From positions 1 to 8,264 of the forward strand of contig DATKDQ010000024.1 of NCBI GenBank assembly GCA_035544635.1: a stretch of 8,264 nt of DNA, in the 5' to 3' direction. The notes beneath the pieces are model-generated. The model did no database searches. It saw nothing but the letters and a program-made list of their open reading frames with translations, and was not told the origin of the DNA. The DNA is from DATAFT01 sp035544635 (GTDB lineage: Bacteria; Acidobacteriota; Thermoanaerobaculia; Multivoradales; Multivoraceae). The translations under genes were made by a program, and so were the position numbers. Shown here piece after piece: positions 1 through 7,119 of this stretch; the stretch's first letter is position 1; each line of letters opens with the position of its first letter.

Positions 1-5
1 CCGCG

Positions 6-389
6 GTGAGCGCCCTCGTCACGCTGCATCTGGCGGTGGCGATCTGGCACGGCTACGCCCACCAGCGGCTCGCGGTCGCGCTCTCTCCCTGGCAGGATGC
101 GTTCGTCCTGGTGGTGATCCTGGCCACGCCGCCGTTGGCCGTAGCCCTGGCCTGGACGCGCTGGATCAGGACCGCGCTGTGGGCGCTCGTTCTCGCCATG
201 CTCGGGAGCTTCGCCTTCGGCGCCTACCACCACTTCGTCCTGGTCTCCCCCGATCACGTCGCGCATCTCCCCGCGGCGAGCGCGGGCCTGCACGGCCAGT
301 TCATCGCCACCGCGGTCCTGCTCGCCGCGCTCGAGCTGGCGTCGGCGATCTACGGCGTGATCGCCCTCCGTCGACTGCGCGCGAGCTGA
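6..389 (+). CDS. Small multi-pass membrane protein, function unknown
   Basis: I do not recognise this family. The 127-residue frame opens with a GTG at position 6, but it is open to the window edge, so the true start may lie upstream. The first hydrophobic helix begins at once, so little is likely to be missing. Hydrophobic stretches lie at about residues 1-20, 31-50, 55-74 and 98-121, which suggests four membrane helices. A short polar loop (about 81-96) lies between the third and fourth, and the C-terminus is basic (LRRLRAS). Histidines are frequent for so small a protein: H8, H15, H19, H75, H76, H84, H87 and H96. Several sit at helix ends, as in IWHGYAH and YHHF, so metal or heme binding is possible but unproven. 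The gene is convergent with kdsD and is followed by a strong hairpin. Hydrophobicity and codon pattern make it likely to be a real gene. Confidence 0.65.
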   Translation: MSALVTLHLAVAIWHGYAHQRLAVALSPWQDAFVLVVILATPPLAVALAWTRWIRTALWALVLAMLGSFAFGAYHHFVLVSPDHVAHLPAASAGLHGQFIATAVLLAALELASAIYGVIALRRLRAS

Positions 390-407
390 GCGCCGGCGCG
401 GGCTGGA

Positions 408-430
408 GCCCGTCCGAGTATCGGACGGGC
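408..430. terminator. Hairpin between convergent genes, probable bidirectional terminator
   Basis: GCCCGTCCGA (408-417) and TCGGACGGGC (421-430) form a perfect 10-bp stem with a 3-base loop. Outer arms GCGCCGG (390-396) and CCGGCGC (443-449) could extend it as a bulged, longer stem. It fills most of the 68-base gap between the stop of the rightward membrane gene (389) and the stop of kdsD (458), the place where a shared terminator is expected. No T tract follows on either strand, so it is not a textbook intrinsic terminator. It may act with Rho or simply protect 3' ends. Confidence 0.6.
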
Positions 431-457
431 GACGCGCGACGTCCGGCGCCACCCGCG

Positions 458-1450
458 CTAGAACAGCTCGAGACCCCAGAGGTCGTGCAGGTGGAGGATG
501 CCCTCGAGGCGCCCCGCCTCATCGCAGACGAAGAGCGCCGTGATGTGGTGGTCCTCCATCATCTTGAGCGCGGCGGAGGCGAGATCGTCGGCCGCGATCG
601 TCTTCGGCCGCCGGGTCATGCAGGCGCCTGCGGTGCGCTCCCGGATGCTGTCGCCGCGCTCGAGCAGGCGTCGCAGGTCGCCGTCGGTGATGACGCCGGC
701 CAGACGGTCCCCGGTCTCGGTCACCGCGGTGATGCCGAGCCCCTTGCGCGACATCTCGACGATGGCTTCGCGCATCGGCGTGTCCACCGGTACCCGGGGA
801 ACGGTGTCGCCGGTGCGCATCGAGTCCCGCACCCGGCGCAGGCGCCAGCCCAGCGCCCCACCCGGGTGCAGGCGCGCGAAGTCGTCGGTGGTGAAGCCGC
901 GCGCCTCGAGCAGCGCCATCGCCAGGGCGTCGCCGAGGGCGAGCAGCGCCGTGGTCGAAGCGGTCGGCGCCAGATTCAGCGGGCACGCCTCCTGATCGAT
1001 CGCGGTGGGCAGATGGATGTCGGCGAGGGTCGCGAGCGGCGACCTGGCATCGCCGGTCGCGACGATGAGCGGGATGGAGAGGCGCTTGAGCACCTCGGCC
1101 AGGCGCAGCAGCTCCTGGGTCCGCCCGGTGAAGGATCCGGCGAGCACGAGGTCGCCGGCCACCACCGCGCCGAGATCGCCGTGGATTGCCTCGGCCGGGT
1201 GCAGGAAGAGCGCGGGCGTCCCGGTCGAGGACAGCGTGGCCGCCACCTTGCGCATGACGAGACCGCTCTTGCCCATGCCGGTGCAGACCACTCGGCCGCG
1301 GCGGGCGCCCATCAGGTCGACCGCGCGATCGAAGCTCTCGTCGAGCTGCGGCAGGAGGCCGCGGATGGCGGCCGCCTCGATCTCGAGCACGCGCGCCGCG
1401 ACCTCGCGCGGGCGGCGCGCCGGCTTCGGTCCGGCGCCGGGATCGCTCAT
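458..1450 (-). CDS. kdsD: Arabinose-5-phosphate isomerase (KdsD/KpsF family)
   Basis: This cytoplasmic enzyme interconverts ribulose 5-phosphate and arabinose 5-phosphate, the first committed step of KDO synthesis. The 330 residues match the usual family layout: an N-terminal SIS sugar-isomerase domain (about 40-175) followed by two CBS domains (about 206-262 and 275-330). Visible motifs are GMGKSG (58-63), STGTPALFLHPAEAIHGDLG (75-94), EACPLNLAPT (154-163) and ARLHPGGALG (192-201). Aligned by eye to E. coli KdsD, the residues proposed as catalytic there (K59, E111, E152, H193) correspond to K61, E113, E154 and H195, and all are kept. The sugar-phosphate loop reads SFTGRT (106-111) where E. 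coli has SNSGES, so Arg replaces Glu. The ATG overlaps the kdsA stop as ATGA, indicating translational coupling. A GAGG lies 11 bases upstream. It is the last gene of the operon. KdsD and KpsF/GutQ paralogues cannot be told apart by sequence alone, but the kds context favours KdsD. Confidence 0.95.
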   Translation of the reverse strand: MSDPGAGPKPARRPREVAARVLEIEAAAIRGLLPQLDESFDRAVDLMGARRGRVVCTGMGKSGLVMRKVAATLSSTGTPALFLHPAEAIHGDLGAVVAGDLVLAGSFTGRTQELLRLAEVLKRLSIPLIVATGDARSPLATLADIHLPTAIDQEACPLNLAPTASTTALLALGDALAMALLEARGFTTDDFARLHPGGALGWRLRRVRDSMRTGDTVPRVPVDTPMREAIVEMSRKGLGITAVTETGDRLAGVITDGDLRRLLERGDSIRERTAGACMTRRPKTIAADDLASAALKMMEDHHITALFVCDEAGRLEGILHLHDLWGLELF

Positions 1451-2283
1451 GCGACCACGGCCTCGGCGGCGAGGGCACGCCGCAGCGAGCGGAGCGAGCG
1501 CAGGAGCGCCTCGGCGCGATCCGGCGGCAACTGGACCGCGCGGTCCGACAGCGCCCGCTCGGGGTCGGGATGCACCTCGAGGAACACGCCGTCGGCACCC
1601 GCGCCCACGGCGGCGCGCGCCAGCGGCTCGGCGAGCTCGCGCCGGCCGCCGCTCTCACGCTCCCCGGCTCCGGGGAGCTGGAGCGAGTGCGTGACGTCGA
1701 AGAAGACCGCAATCCCGTCGCGCTGCATCCGGGCGAAGGAGCGCATGTCGACCACCAGGTCGCGGTAGCCGAACGACGTGCCGCGCTCGATCACCACCAC
1801 CCGCTCGCCTCCGGCCGAGCGCACCTTCTCCACCACCCGCAGCATGTCGTCGGGCGCCATGAACTGGCCCTTCTTCACCGCCACCGCGCGCCCGGTCCGG
1901 CCGGCGGCGACCAGGAGGTCGGTCTGCCGGCACAAAAACGCGGGAATCTGGAGCACCGAGCACACCGCCGCCGCCGGCTCGCACTGCCCGGGCTCGTGCA
2001 CATCGGTCAGGACCGGCAGCCCGGTCGCAGCCGCCACCGCGGCGAGGACGCGAAGACCCTCGGCGAGGCCGGGACCGCGGAAGCTCTCGATCGAGCTGCG
2101 GTTCGCCTTGTCGAACGACGACTTGTAGACCAGCGGCAAGTCGAGCCGGCGGGCGATCGCCTGGAGGCTCGACGCCGCCTCGAGCGCGAGCGCTTCGGAC
2201 TCGATCACGCAGGGGCCCGCGATCACCGGCAGGAGGCCGGCCCCGACCGCAACTCCCGGCGCTAGCTCGAAGGGCTTCTGCAT
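1447..2283 (-). CDS. kdsA: 3-deoxy-8-phosphooctulonate synthase (KDO 8-phosphate synthase), metal-dependent class
   Basis: This cytoplasmic enzyme condenses phosphoenolpyruvate with arabinose 5-phosphate to give KDO 8-phosphate. At 278 residues it is a normal-length TIM barrel of the KDO8P/DAH7P synthase family. Landmarks are AGPCVIES (22-29), YKSSFDKANRSS (53-64), the SFRGPG loop (67-72), LPVLTDVHEPGQ (89-100), KKGQFMAP (137-144), FDVTHSLQ (195-202) and DGVFLEVHPDP (231-241). KANRSS separates it from DAH7P synthases. The four metal ligands known from the Aquifex aeolicus enzyme (C11, H185, E222, D233) match C25, H199, E236 and D247 with identical spacing, so this belongs to the metal-dependent class; E. 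coli KdsA has Asn at the Cys position. Its ATG is 112 bases downstream of the pyrG stop, across a repeat-bearing gap, and has only a weak Shine-Dalgarno (GTGAG). Its stop overlaps the kdsD start by 4 bases. Confidence 0.96.
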   Translation of the reverse strand: MQKPFELAPGVAVGAGLLPVIAGPCVIESEALALEAASSLQAIARRLDLPLVYKSSFDKANRSSIESFRGPGLAEGLRVLAAVAAATGLPVLTDVHEPGQCEPAAAVCSVLQIPAFLCRQTDLLVAAGRTGRAVAVKKGQFMAPDDMLRVVEKVRSAGGERVVVIERGTSFGYRDLVVDMRSFARMQRDGIAVFFDVTHSLQLPGAGERESGGRRELAEPLARAAVGAGADGVFLEVHPDPERALSDRAVQLPPDRAEALLRSLRSLRRALAAEAVVA

Positions 2284-2289
2284 GACCGA

Positions 2290-2328
2290 TTCTCACGCTC
2301 TTTTTGGTGCCCGGCGCGAACGGGCACA
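2290..2328. repeat. Direct repeat copy proximal to kdsA, with hairpin
   Basis: One of two copies of an imperfect direct repeat in the pyrG-kdsA gap. The first 30 bases match the other copy at 26 positions, and similarity fades by about base 39. It contains a perfect 7-bp stem with a 7-base loop: GTGCCCG (2307-2313) and CGGGCAC (2321-2327). In the operon mRNA the hairpin comes first, then CAAAAAGAGCGTGAGAA. That tail ends 6 bases before the kdsA ATG and contains its only Shine-Dalgarno-like bases. The hairpin is followed by A residues in the mRNA, so it is not an intrinsic terminator. Confidence 0.7.
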
Positions 2329-2350
2329 CGTAGTCTGCGGCGCCGAGATC

Positions 2351-2389
2351 TTCTCACGCTCTCTTGGGTGCCCAGCACGAGTGAGCGCA
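2351..2389. repeat. Direct repeat copy proximal to pyrG, with hairpin
   Basis: Second copy of the same element, offset by 61 bases and ending 6 bases from the pyrG stop codon. The equivalent stem is GTGCCCA (2368-2374) with TGAGCGC (2382-2388) and has the same 7-base loop length. Its loop-closing pair changed from G-C to A-T relative to the other copy, so pairing is kept there. In the mRNA it also has one G-U pair and one A-C mismatch. It is followed in the mRNA by the shared tail ending GAGCGTGAGAA. Between the copies lie 22 bases (2329-2350) that I could not assign. Confidence 0.65.
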
Positions 2390-2395
2390 GGGGCC

Positions 2396-4123
<1,728 letters not shown>

Positions 4124-4127
4124 CTAG

Positions 4128-4136
4128 CTCCCCCTC
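4128..4136 (-). promoter_or_regulatory. Ribosome binding site of pyrG
   Basis: On the minus strand GAGGGGGAG lies 4 bases before the pyrG ATG. It directly follows the kdsB TAA, so ribosomes finishing kdsB are placed next to the pyrG start. This supports the pyrG start and operon coupling. Confidence 0.7.
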
Positions 4137-4898
4137 TTACTCACTCTGCTCCATGCTACGCATCATGCGCTCGACCCGTTCCAGGTCGGCCGGCGTGTCG
4201 ACCCCGACCGACGGCTTCGCGGAGGGCAGCACTCGGATCGGATAGCCGCTCTCGAGCGCCCGCAACTGCTCGAGCGACTCGGCCAGCTCGAGCGGGGTCG
4301 GCTCGATCGCCGCCAGCTCGAGCAGCGCCTGGCGCTGGTACCCGTAGACGCCGACGTGAAGCCGCGGCCGGGCGTGGCCCGGGTGGCGCGGAAAGGGCAC
4401 CGGCGCGCGGCTGAAGTAGAGCGCGTACCCGGCGCGCGACACCACCACCTTCACGGCGTCGGGATCCTCGAACAGATCGTCCGGGCAGTCGGTCGCCAGC
4501 GTCACCACCGGATCCTCGGGGTGCGCGATCAGATGGCGCACCATGGCGGCGAGCTCGACGCAGTCGACCAGCGGCTCGTCCCCCTGGACGTTGACCACCG
4601 CCGCGGCGCTCCATCGCCGCGCGGCCCAGGCTACCCGATCGGTGCCGCTCCGGCACTCCGGCGGCGTCAGCTCGCAGCGTCCACCGAAGCCCTCGACCGC
4701 AGCCACGATCCGCTCGTCGTCGGTCAGGACGACGACGTCCGACAGGCTCTCGACGCGGCTCACTCGGCGGTACACGTGCTCGATCAGAGGACGCCCCAGA
4801 AGCGGCAGGAGCGCCTTACCGGGGAGTCGGGTCGAGGCGTAGCGTGCGGGGATGGCACCGACCACCGCGATCCGGTCGTCGGGCTTGCCGGCGGGCAT
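4137..4898 (-). CDS. kdsB: 3-deoxy-manno-octulosonate cytidylyltransferase (CMP-KDO synthetase)
   Basis: This cytoplasmic nucleotidyltransferase activates KDO with CTP to give CMP-KDO, the donor for KDO transferases in lipopolysaccharide assembly. The 253 residues are the usual family length. Motifs in order are the nucleotide-binding PARYASTRLPGK (17-28), SGTDRVAWA (84-92), NVQGDEPL with metal-binding D107 (103-110), FSRAPVPF (162-169), HVGVYGYQ (181-188), the ESLEQLRALESGYPI stretch (207-221) and VGVDTPADLERV (231-242) with D234. The frame is open further upstream to 5144, but I chose the ATG at 4898. Family similarity begins a few residues after it, it has a GGAGGT 10 bases upstream, and the upstream extension is Arg/Pro/Gly-rich with no family likeness. 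It is the first gene of the kdsB-pyrG-kdsA-kdsD operon and is divergent from the 5069-6103 gene. Confidence 0.95.
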   Translation of the reverse strand: MPAGKPDDRIAVVGAIPARYASTRLPGKALLPLLGRPLIEHVYRRVSRVESLSDVVVLTDDERIVAAVEGFGGRCELTPPECRSGTDRVAWAARRWSAAAVVNVQGDEPLVDCVELAAMVRHLIAHPEDPVVTLATDCPDDLFEDPDAVKVVVSRAGYALYFSRAPVPFPRHPGHARPRLHVGVYGYQRQALLELAAIEPTPLELAESLEQLRALESGYPIRVLPSAKPSVGVDTPADLERVERMMRSMEQSE

Positions 4899-4908
4899 TG
4901 CGGTGGAC

Positions 4909-4914
4909 ACCTCC
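4909..4914 (-). promoter_or_regulatory. Ribosome binding site of kdsB
   Basis: GGAGGT on the minus strand, 10 bases before the ATG at 4898. It is a near-consensus Shine-Dalgarno and settles the choice of this start over the longer open frame. Confidence 0.7.
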
Positions 4915-4915
4915 A

Positions 4916-4944
4916 ACTGTACAAGCGCGGACCGGAAGTGTCCA
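4916..4944 (-). promoter_or_regulatory. Candidate sigma-70-type promoter of the kdsB-pyrG-kdsA-kdsD operon
   Basis: On the minus strand TGGACA (4944-4939; 5 of 6 to TTGACA) and TACAGT (4921-4916; 4 of 6 to TATAAT) are separated by exactly 17 bases, upstream of kdsB. The predicted start, about 4909-4910, falls inside or beside the Shine-Dalgarno, giving a very short leader. That is awkward and lowers my confidence. The true promoter could lie further up in the divergent region. Confidence 0.4.
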
Positions 4945-4953
4945 GCGGTCGCG

Positions 4954-4995
4954 GCGGGACCTGCGGGACCGGCCGGGAATCCGACCCGCGGGACC
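4954..4995. repeat. Three direct copies of GCGGGACC in the divergent promoter region
   Basis: GCGGGACC occurs at 4954-4961, 4963-4970 and 4988-4995 on the plus strand, between the candidate kdsB promoter and the promoter of the rightward gene. Start-to-start spacings are 9 and 25 bases. These could be operator sites, but an 8-mer of G and C recurs easily in DNA of this composition. Confidence 0.3.
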
Positions 4996-5051
4996 GGGAT
5001 GAGGCGGGGCCGCGCCCCCGTGCGCGGGCCCCGATCACGGGCGGGGGCCGG

Positions 5052-5060
5052 TGCTAGATT
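5052..5060 (+). promoter_or_regulatory. Extended -10 promoter giving a leaderless or near-leaderless mRNA
   Basis: TGCTAGATT matches the extended -10 pattern TGN followed by a TATAAT-like hexamer (TAGATT, 4 of 6). No good -35 lies 16-18 bases upstream. Transcription would start about 7 bases after the hexamer, near 5067, and the ATG of the next gene is at 5069. No Shine-Dalgarno precedes that ATG, which fits a leaderless transcript. It also stands out as an A/T-containing island in a very G/C-rich stretch. Confidence 0.5.
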
Positions 5061-5068
5061 GCCCGGCG

Positions 5069-6103
5069 ATGCCGGTCGGGACCAGCACACGACGCCGCCG
5101 AGCCGGGCTCGACCGGCGGACCATCCTCTATCTCGCCGCCGCACTCGTCGCCCTCGGCGTCGCGGAGCGCGGCGCCCGCGTGCTGGTGTCGCGCCACGTC
5201 CTCGCCACCGCCGGAGCGAGGTGGATCTGGGCGCCGGGTGCGATGGAGCGCTCGGAGCCGGTGGCGTTCTACGCGGTGCGGGACTTCGAGCTCGACACGC
5301 CTCCGGAGCACGCGTACGTCCACGTCCTCGCCGACGAGGCGTACATCCTGCATCTCAACGGACGGCGCGTGGGCTCGGGCGCGTACTTCGCGCGCGCTCC
5401 GCTCGACACCTACGCGCTCGACCGCGCCCTGCGCCCGGGCTGGAACCGCGTCGCAGTCGAGCTGCGCAGCGGGCGCGGCGCGGGCGGACTGCTGCTCGCG
5501 CTGTTCGCCGACGGCGAGCGCGATCCCCTGGTCATGAGCGGTGAGGACTGGCGGATTTTCGGCGAGACGGCCGGCGTCGTCGACGGCACGCGGCCGTTCG
5601 CGGACGGCGAGCCGGCGCTGGTCTGGCAGTCGCCTCCGCACGGCGGGTGGGGGGCCCCGCGGCTCGCACCCGAGCGCGCGACGTTCGATCGCGCCGTCGC
5701 GGCGCACCAGGGCCGGCTCGACCCCCTGGTCCTCGAGCCGCGTGCCGGCAGCCCGGTCGCCGAAGGAGGTGCTCAGGGGTCGAGCGACTTCGGACGGGAG
5801 GTCACGGGCTATCTCCTGCTGCGCGGCCTGGAGAGGGCGCCGCGGCGGATGCGAGTGGAGATCGGGCTCGGCAGCGCCGACGACGAGACGCTCGACGTCG
5901 TGCTCGCGGCCGGACAGACCGCGTGGTCGTCGGCCGAGGTCCGCACGCTGCGCTACGTGTCCGCCCCCGACCTGCCGGAGGGCTCGCCGAGCGTGATCCC
6001 GGTCGACTCCGCCTTCGCGGCGGAGGACGCCAGGCGCGCGAGTCTGCGCCGAAGGGGAGTCTTCGGCGTCGATCCGCCGCACGAGCTGCGCTTCGATCAG
6101 TAG
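5069..6103 (+). CDS. Membrane-anchored protein with a jelly-roll, sugar-binding-like domain; function unknown
   Basis: I do not recognise the full-length family. With the ATG at 5069 it has 344 residues: a basic N-terminus (RRRRAGLDRR, 8-17), one hydrophobic helix (about 18-31), and a soluble remainder likely outside the inner membrane. Residues about 50-166 have the pattern of galactose-binding-like jelly rolls, such as the N-terminal domains of bacterial alpha-L-rhamnosidases: ARWIWAPGA, FYAVRDFEL, LADEAYILHLNGRRVGSG (88-105), LRPGWNRVAVEL (121-132) and SGEDWRIF (157-164). No catalytic domain follows. The C-terminal half (about 185-344) matches nothing I know. A GTG at 5051 is in frame, but it lies within the promoter-like element and adds only MLDCPA, so I prefer the ATG. 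The 3' end overlaps the convergent polyprenyl synthase gene by 7 bases. An envelope role is guessed from topology, fold and neighbours. Confidence 0.8.
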   Translation: MPVGTSTRRRRAGLDRRTILYLAAALVALGVAERGARVLVSRHVLATAGARWIWAPGAMERSEPVAFYAVRDFELDTPPEHAYVHVLADEAYILHLNGRRVGSGAYFARAPLDTYALDRALRPGWNRVAVELRSGRGAGGLLLALFADGERDPLVMSGEDWRIFGETAGVVDGTRPFADGEPALVWQSPPHGGWGAPRLAPERATFDRAVAAHQGRLDPLVLEPRAGSPVAEGGAQGSSDFGREVTGYLLLRGLERAPRRMRVEIGLGSADDETLDVVLAAGQTAWSSAEVRTLRYVSAPDLPEGSPSVIPVDSAFAAEDARRASLRRRGVFGVDPPHELRFDQ

Positions 6104-7119
6104 CGCCGGCGCAGGATGTAGTCCGGCGCGTACTCGAGCGCCCCGCGGGCGGGGACGGCGGGGAAGAACGCGAGCTCGCGCTGCGCCTCCGCGGCGTGGG
6201 TGCGGGCCAGGAGATCGACCTCCTCGAGCGTGCCCTCGGAGCGGACCAGCTCGAGGATCTGCTCGGGCGCGACGCGGTCGAAGGTGCGGTCCTCGAGCAC
6301 CGTCGCGATGAGCTGGCGCTCGACGGCGCCCACGCGCGAGAGCAGGAGGATGAGCGGCAGCGTGAGCTTGCCCTCACGCAGGTCGGAGAGCACGGGCTTG
6401 CCCACCTCGTCCTCGCTGGCGGTGAAGTCGAGCAGGTCGTCGACCAGCTGAAAGCAGGTGCCCAGCTTGCGCCCGTAGCTGTGCAGCGCCAGCTCGGAGC
6501 CCGGATGCGCCGGCGCGATCAGCGCCGGGATCGAGCAGGCGGCCGCGAACAGGTGAGCGGTCTTGCGCTCGATGATCTCGAAGTACTCCTCGACCGAGAG
6601 GTCCATCGACCCCAGCCGCTCCAGGGTCAGGAGCTCGCCCTCCACCATCCGCAGCGTCGCCGTGCACAGCCGCCGGATGACCTCGAGGTTGTCGTGGGTG
6701 AGCGCCATCTTCATGGCGGTGGTGTAGATCCAATCGCCGAGCAGCACGGGCCGGCTGTTCCCCCACAGCCGGTTGACCGTGGGCGAGCCGCGCCGCAGCG
6801 TCGCGTGATCGATGATGTCGTCGTGAATCAGGCTGGCGGTATGGATGAGCTCGATCACCGCGGCGTAGGTGACCTCCTCCTCGCCGTCGTGCCCGAGCAT
6901 CCGCGACACCAGGAGGAGCAGCGCCGGACGCACCCGCTTGCCGCCGCTGCGCGCGATGTAGTTGGAGGCGCCGTCGATGAACGGCACGTCCGACTCCAGG
7001 AACCGCTGGAACACGGTCTCGGTCGCCTCGAGCTTGTCGGCGACGATCGCGAGGAACTGCTCCTGCAGGTCGGAGAGCTCCTGCTGCTCCTGGCGTGCGA
7101 GCGAGAGGTCGTGCGTCAA
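6097..7119 (-). CDS. ispB: Long-chain all-trans polyprenyl diphosphate synthase (octaprenyl/heptaprenyl type)
   Basis: This enzyme extends farnesyl or geranylgeranyl diphosphate with isopentenyl diphosphate to make the side chain of respiratory quinones. With a TTG start it has 340 residues, close to the family norm. Motifs are GGKRVRP (59-65), the first Asp-rich motif DDIID (100-104) in LIHDDIIDHATLRRG, KTAHLF (186-191), the second Asp-rich motif VDDLLD (226-231) and DLREGKLTLPL (246-256). The residue five before the first Asp motif is Ala95, not aromatic, as expected for long-chain synthases. I chose TTG at 7119 because it overlaps the upstream stop as TTGA and has GGTGA 7 bases before it. 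A GTG at 7203 would add 28 residues of poor Arg/Gly-rich sequence read inside the upstream gene. Product chain length cannot be read from sequence, so the symbol marks the family only. Confidence 0.9.
   Translation of the reverse strand: MTHDLSLARQEQQELSDLQEQFLAIVADKLEATETVFQRFLESDVPFIDGASNYIARSGGKRVRPALLLLVSRMLGHDGEEEVTYAAVIELIHTASLIHDDIIDHATLRRGSPTVNRLWGNSRPVLLGDWIYTTAMKMALTHDNLEVIRRLCTATLRMVEGELLTLERLGSMDLSVEEYFEIIERKTAHLFAAACSIPALIAPAHPGSELALHSYGRKLGTCFQLVDDLLDFTASEDEVGKPVLSDLREGKLTLPLILLLSRVGAVERQLIATVLEDRTFDRVAPEQILELVRSEGTLEEVDLLARTHAAEAQRELAFFPAVPARGALEYAPDYILRRRY

Noticed and set aside
179..1768. A 529-codon plus-strand open frame across kdsD and the end of kdsA
   Set aside because: The translation is Arg/Ala/Gly-rich with no motifs, and it overlaps three better-supported genes.
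2307..2327. Intrinsic terminator after pyrG, or on the opposite strand
   Set aside because: The stem is good, but in the operon mRNA it is followed by A residues. On the other strand the T run precedes the stem instead of following it.
5006..5050. GC-rich inverted repeats just upstream of the 5069 gene, such as CCCGTG with CACGGG
   Set aside because: The pairings are short, need bulges and compete with one another, as expected by chance in a run of mostly G and C.
4899..5144. An 82-residue N-terminal extension of kdsB
   Set aside because: The frame is open, but the sequence is Arg/Pro/Gly-rich, covers the divergent promoters, and lies upstream of a strong ribosome site at the normal family start.
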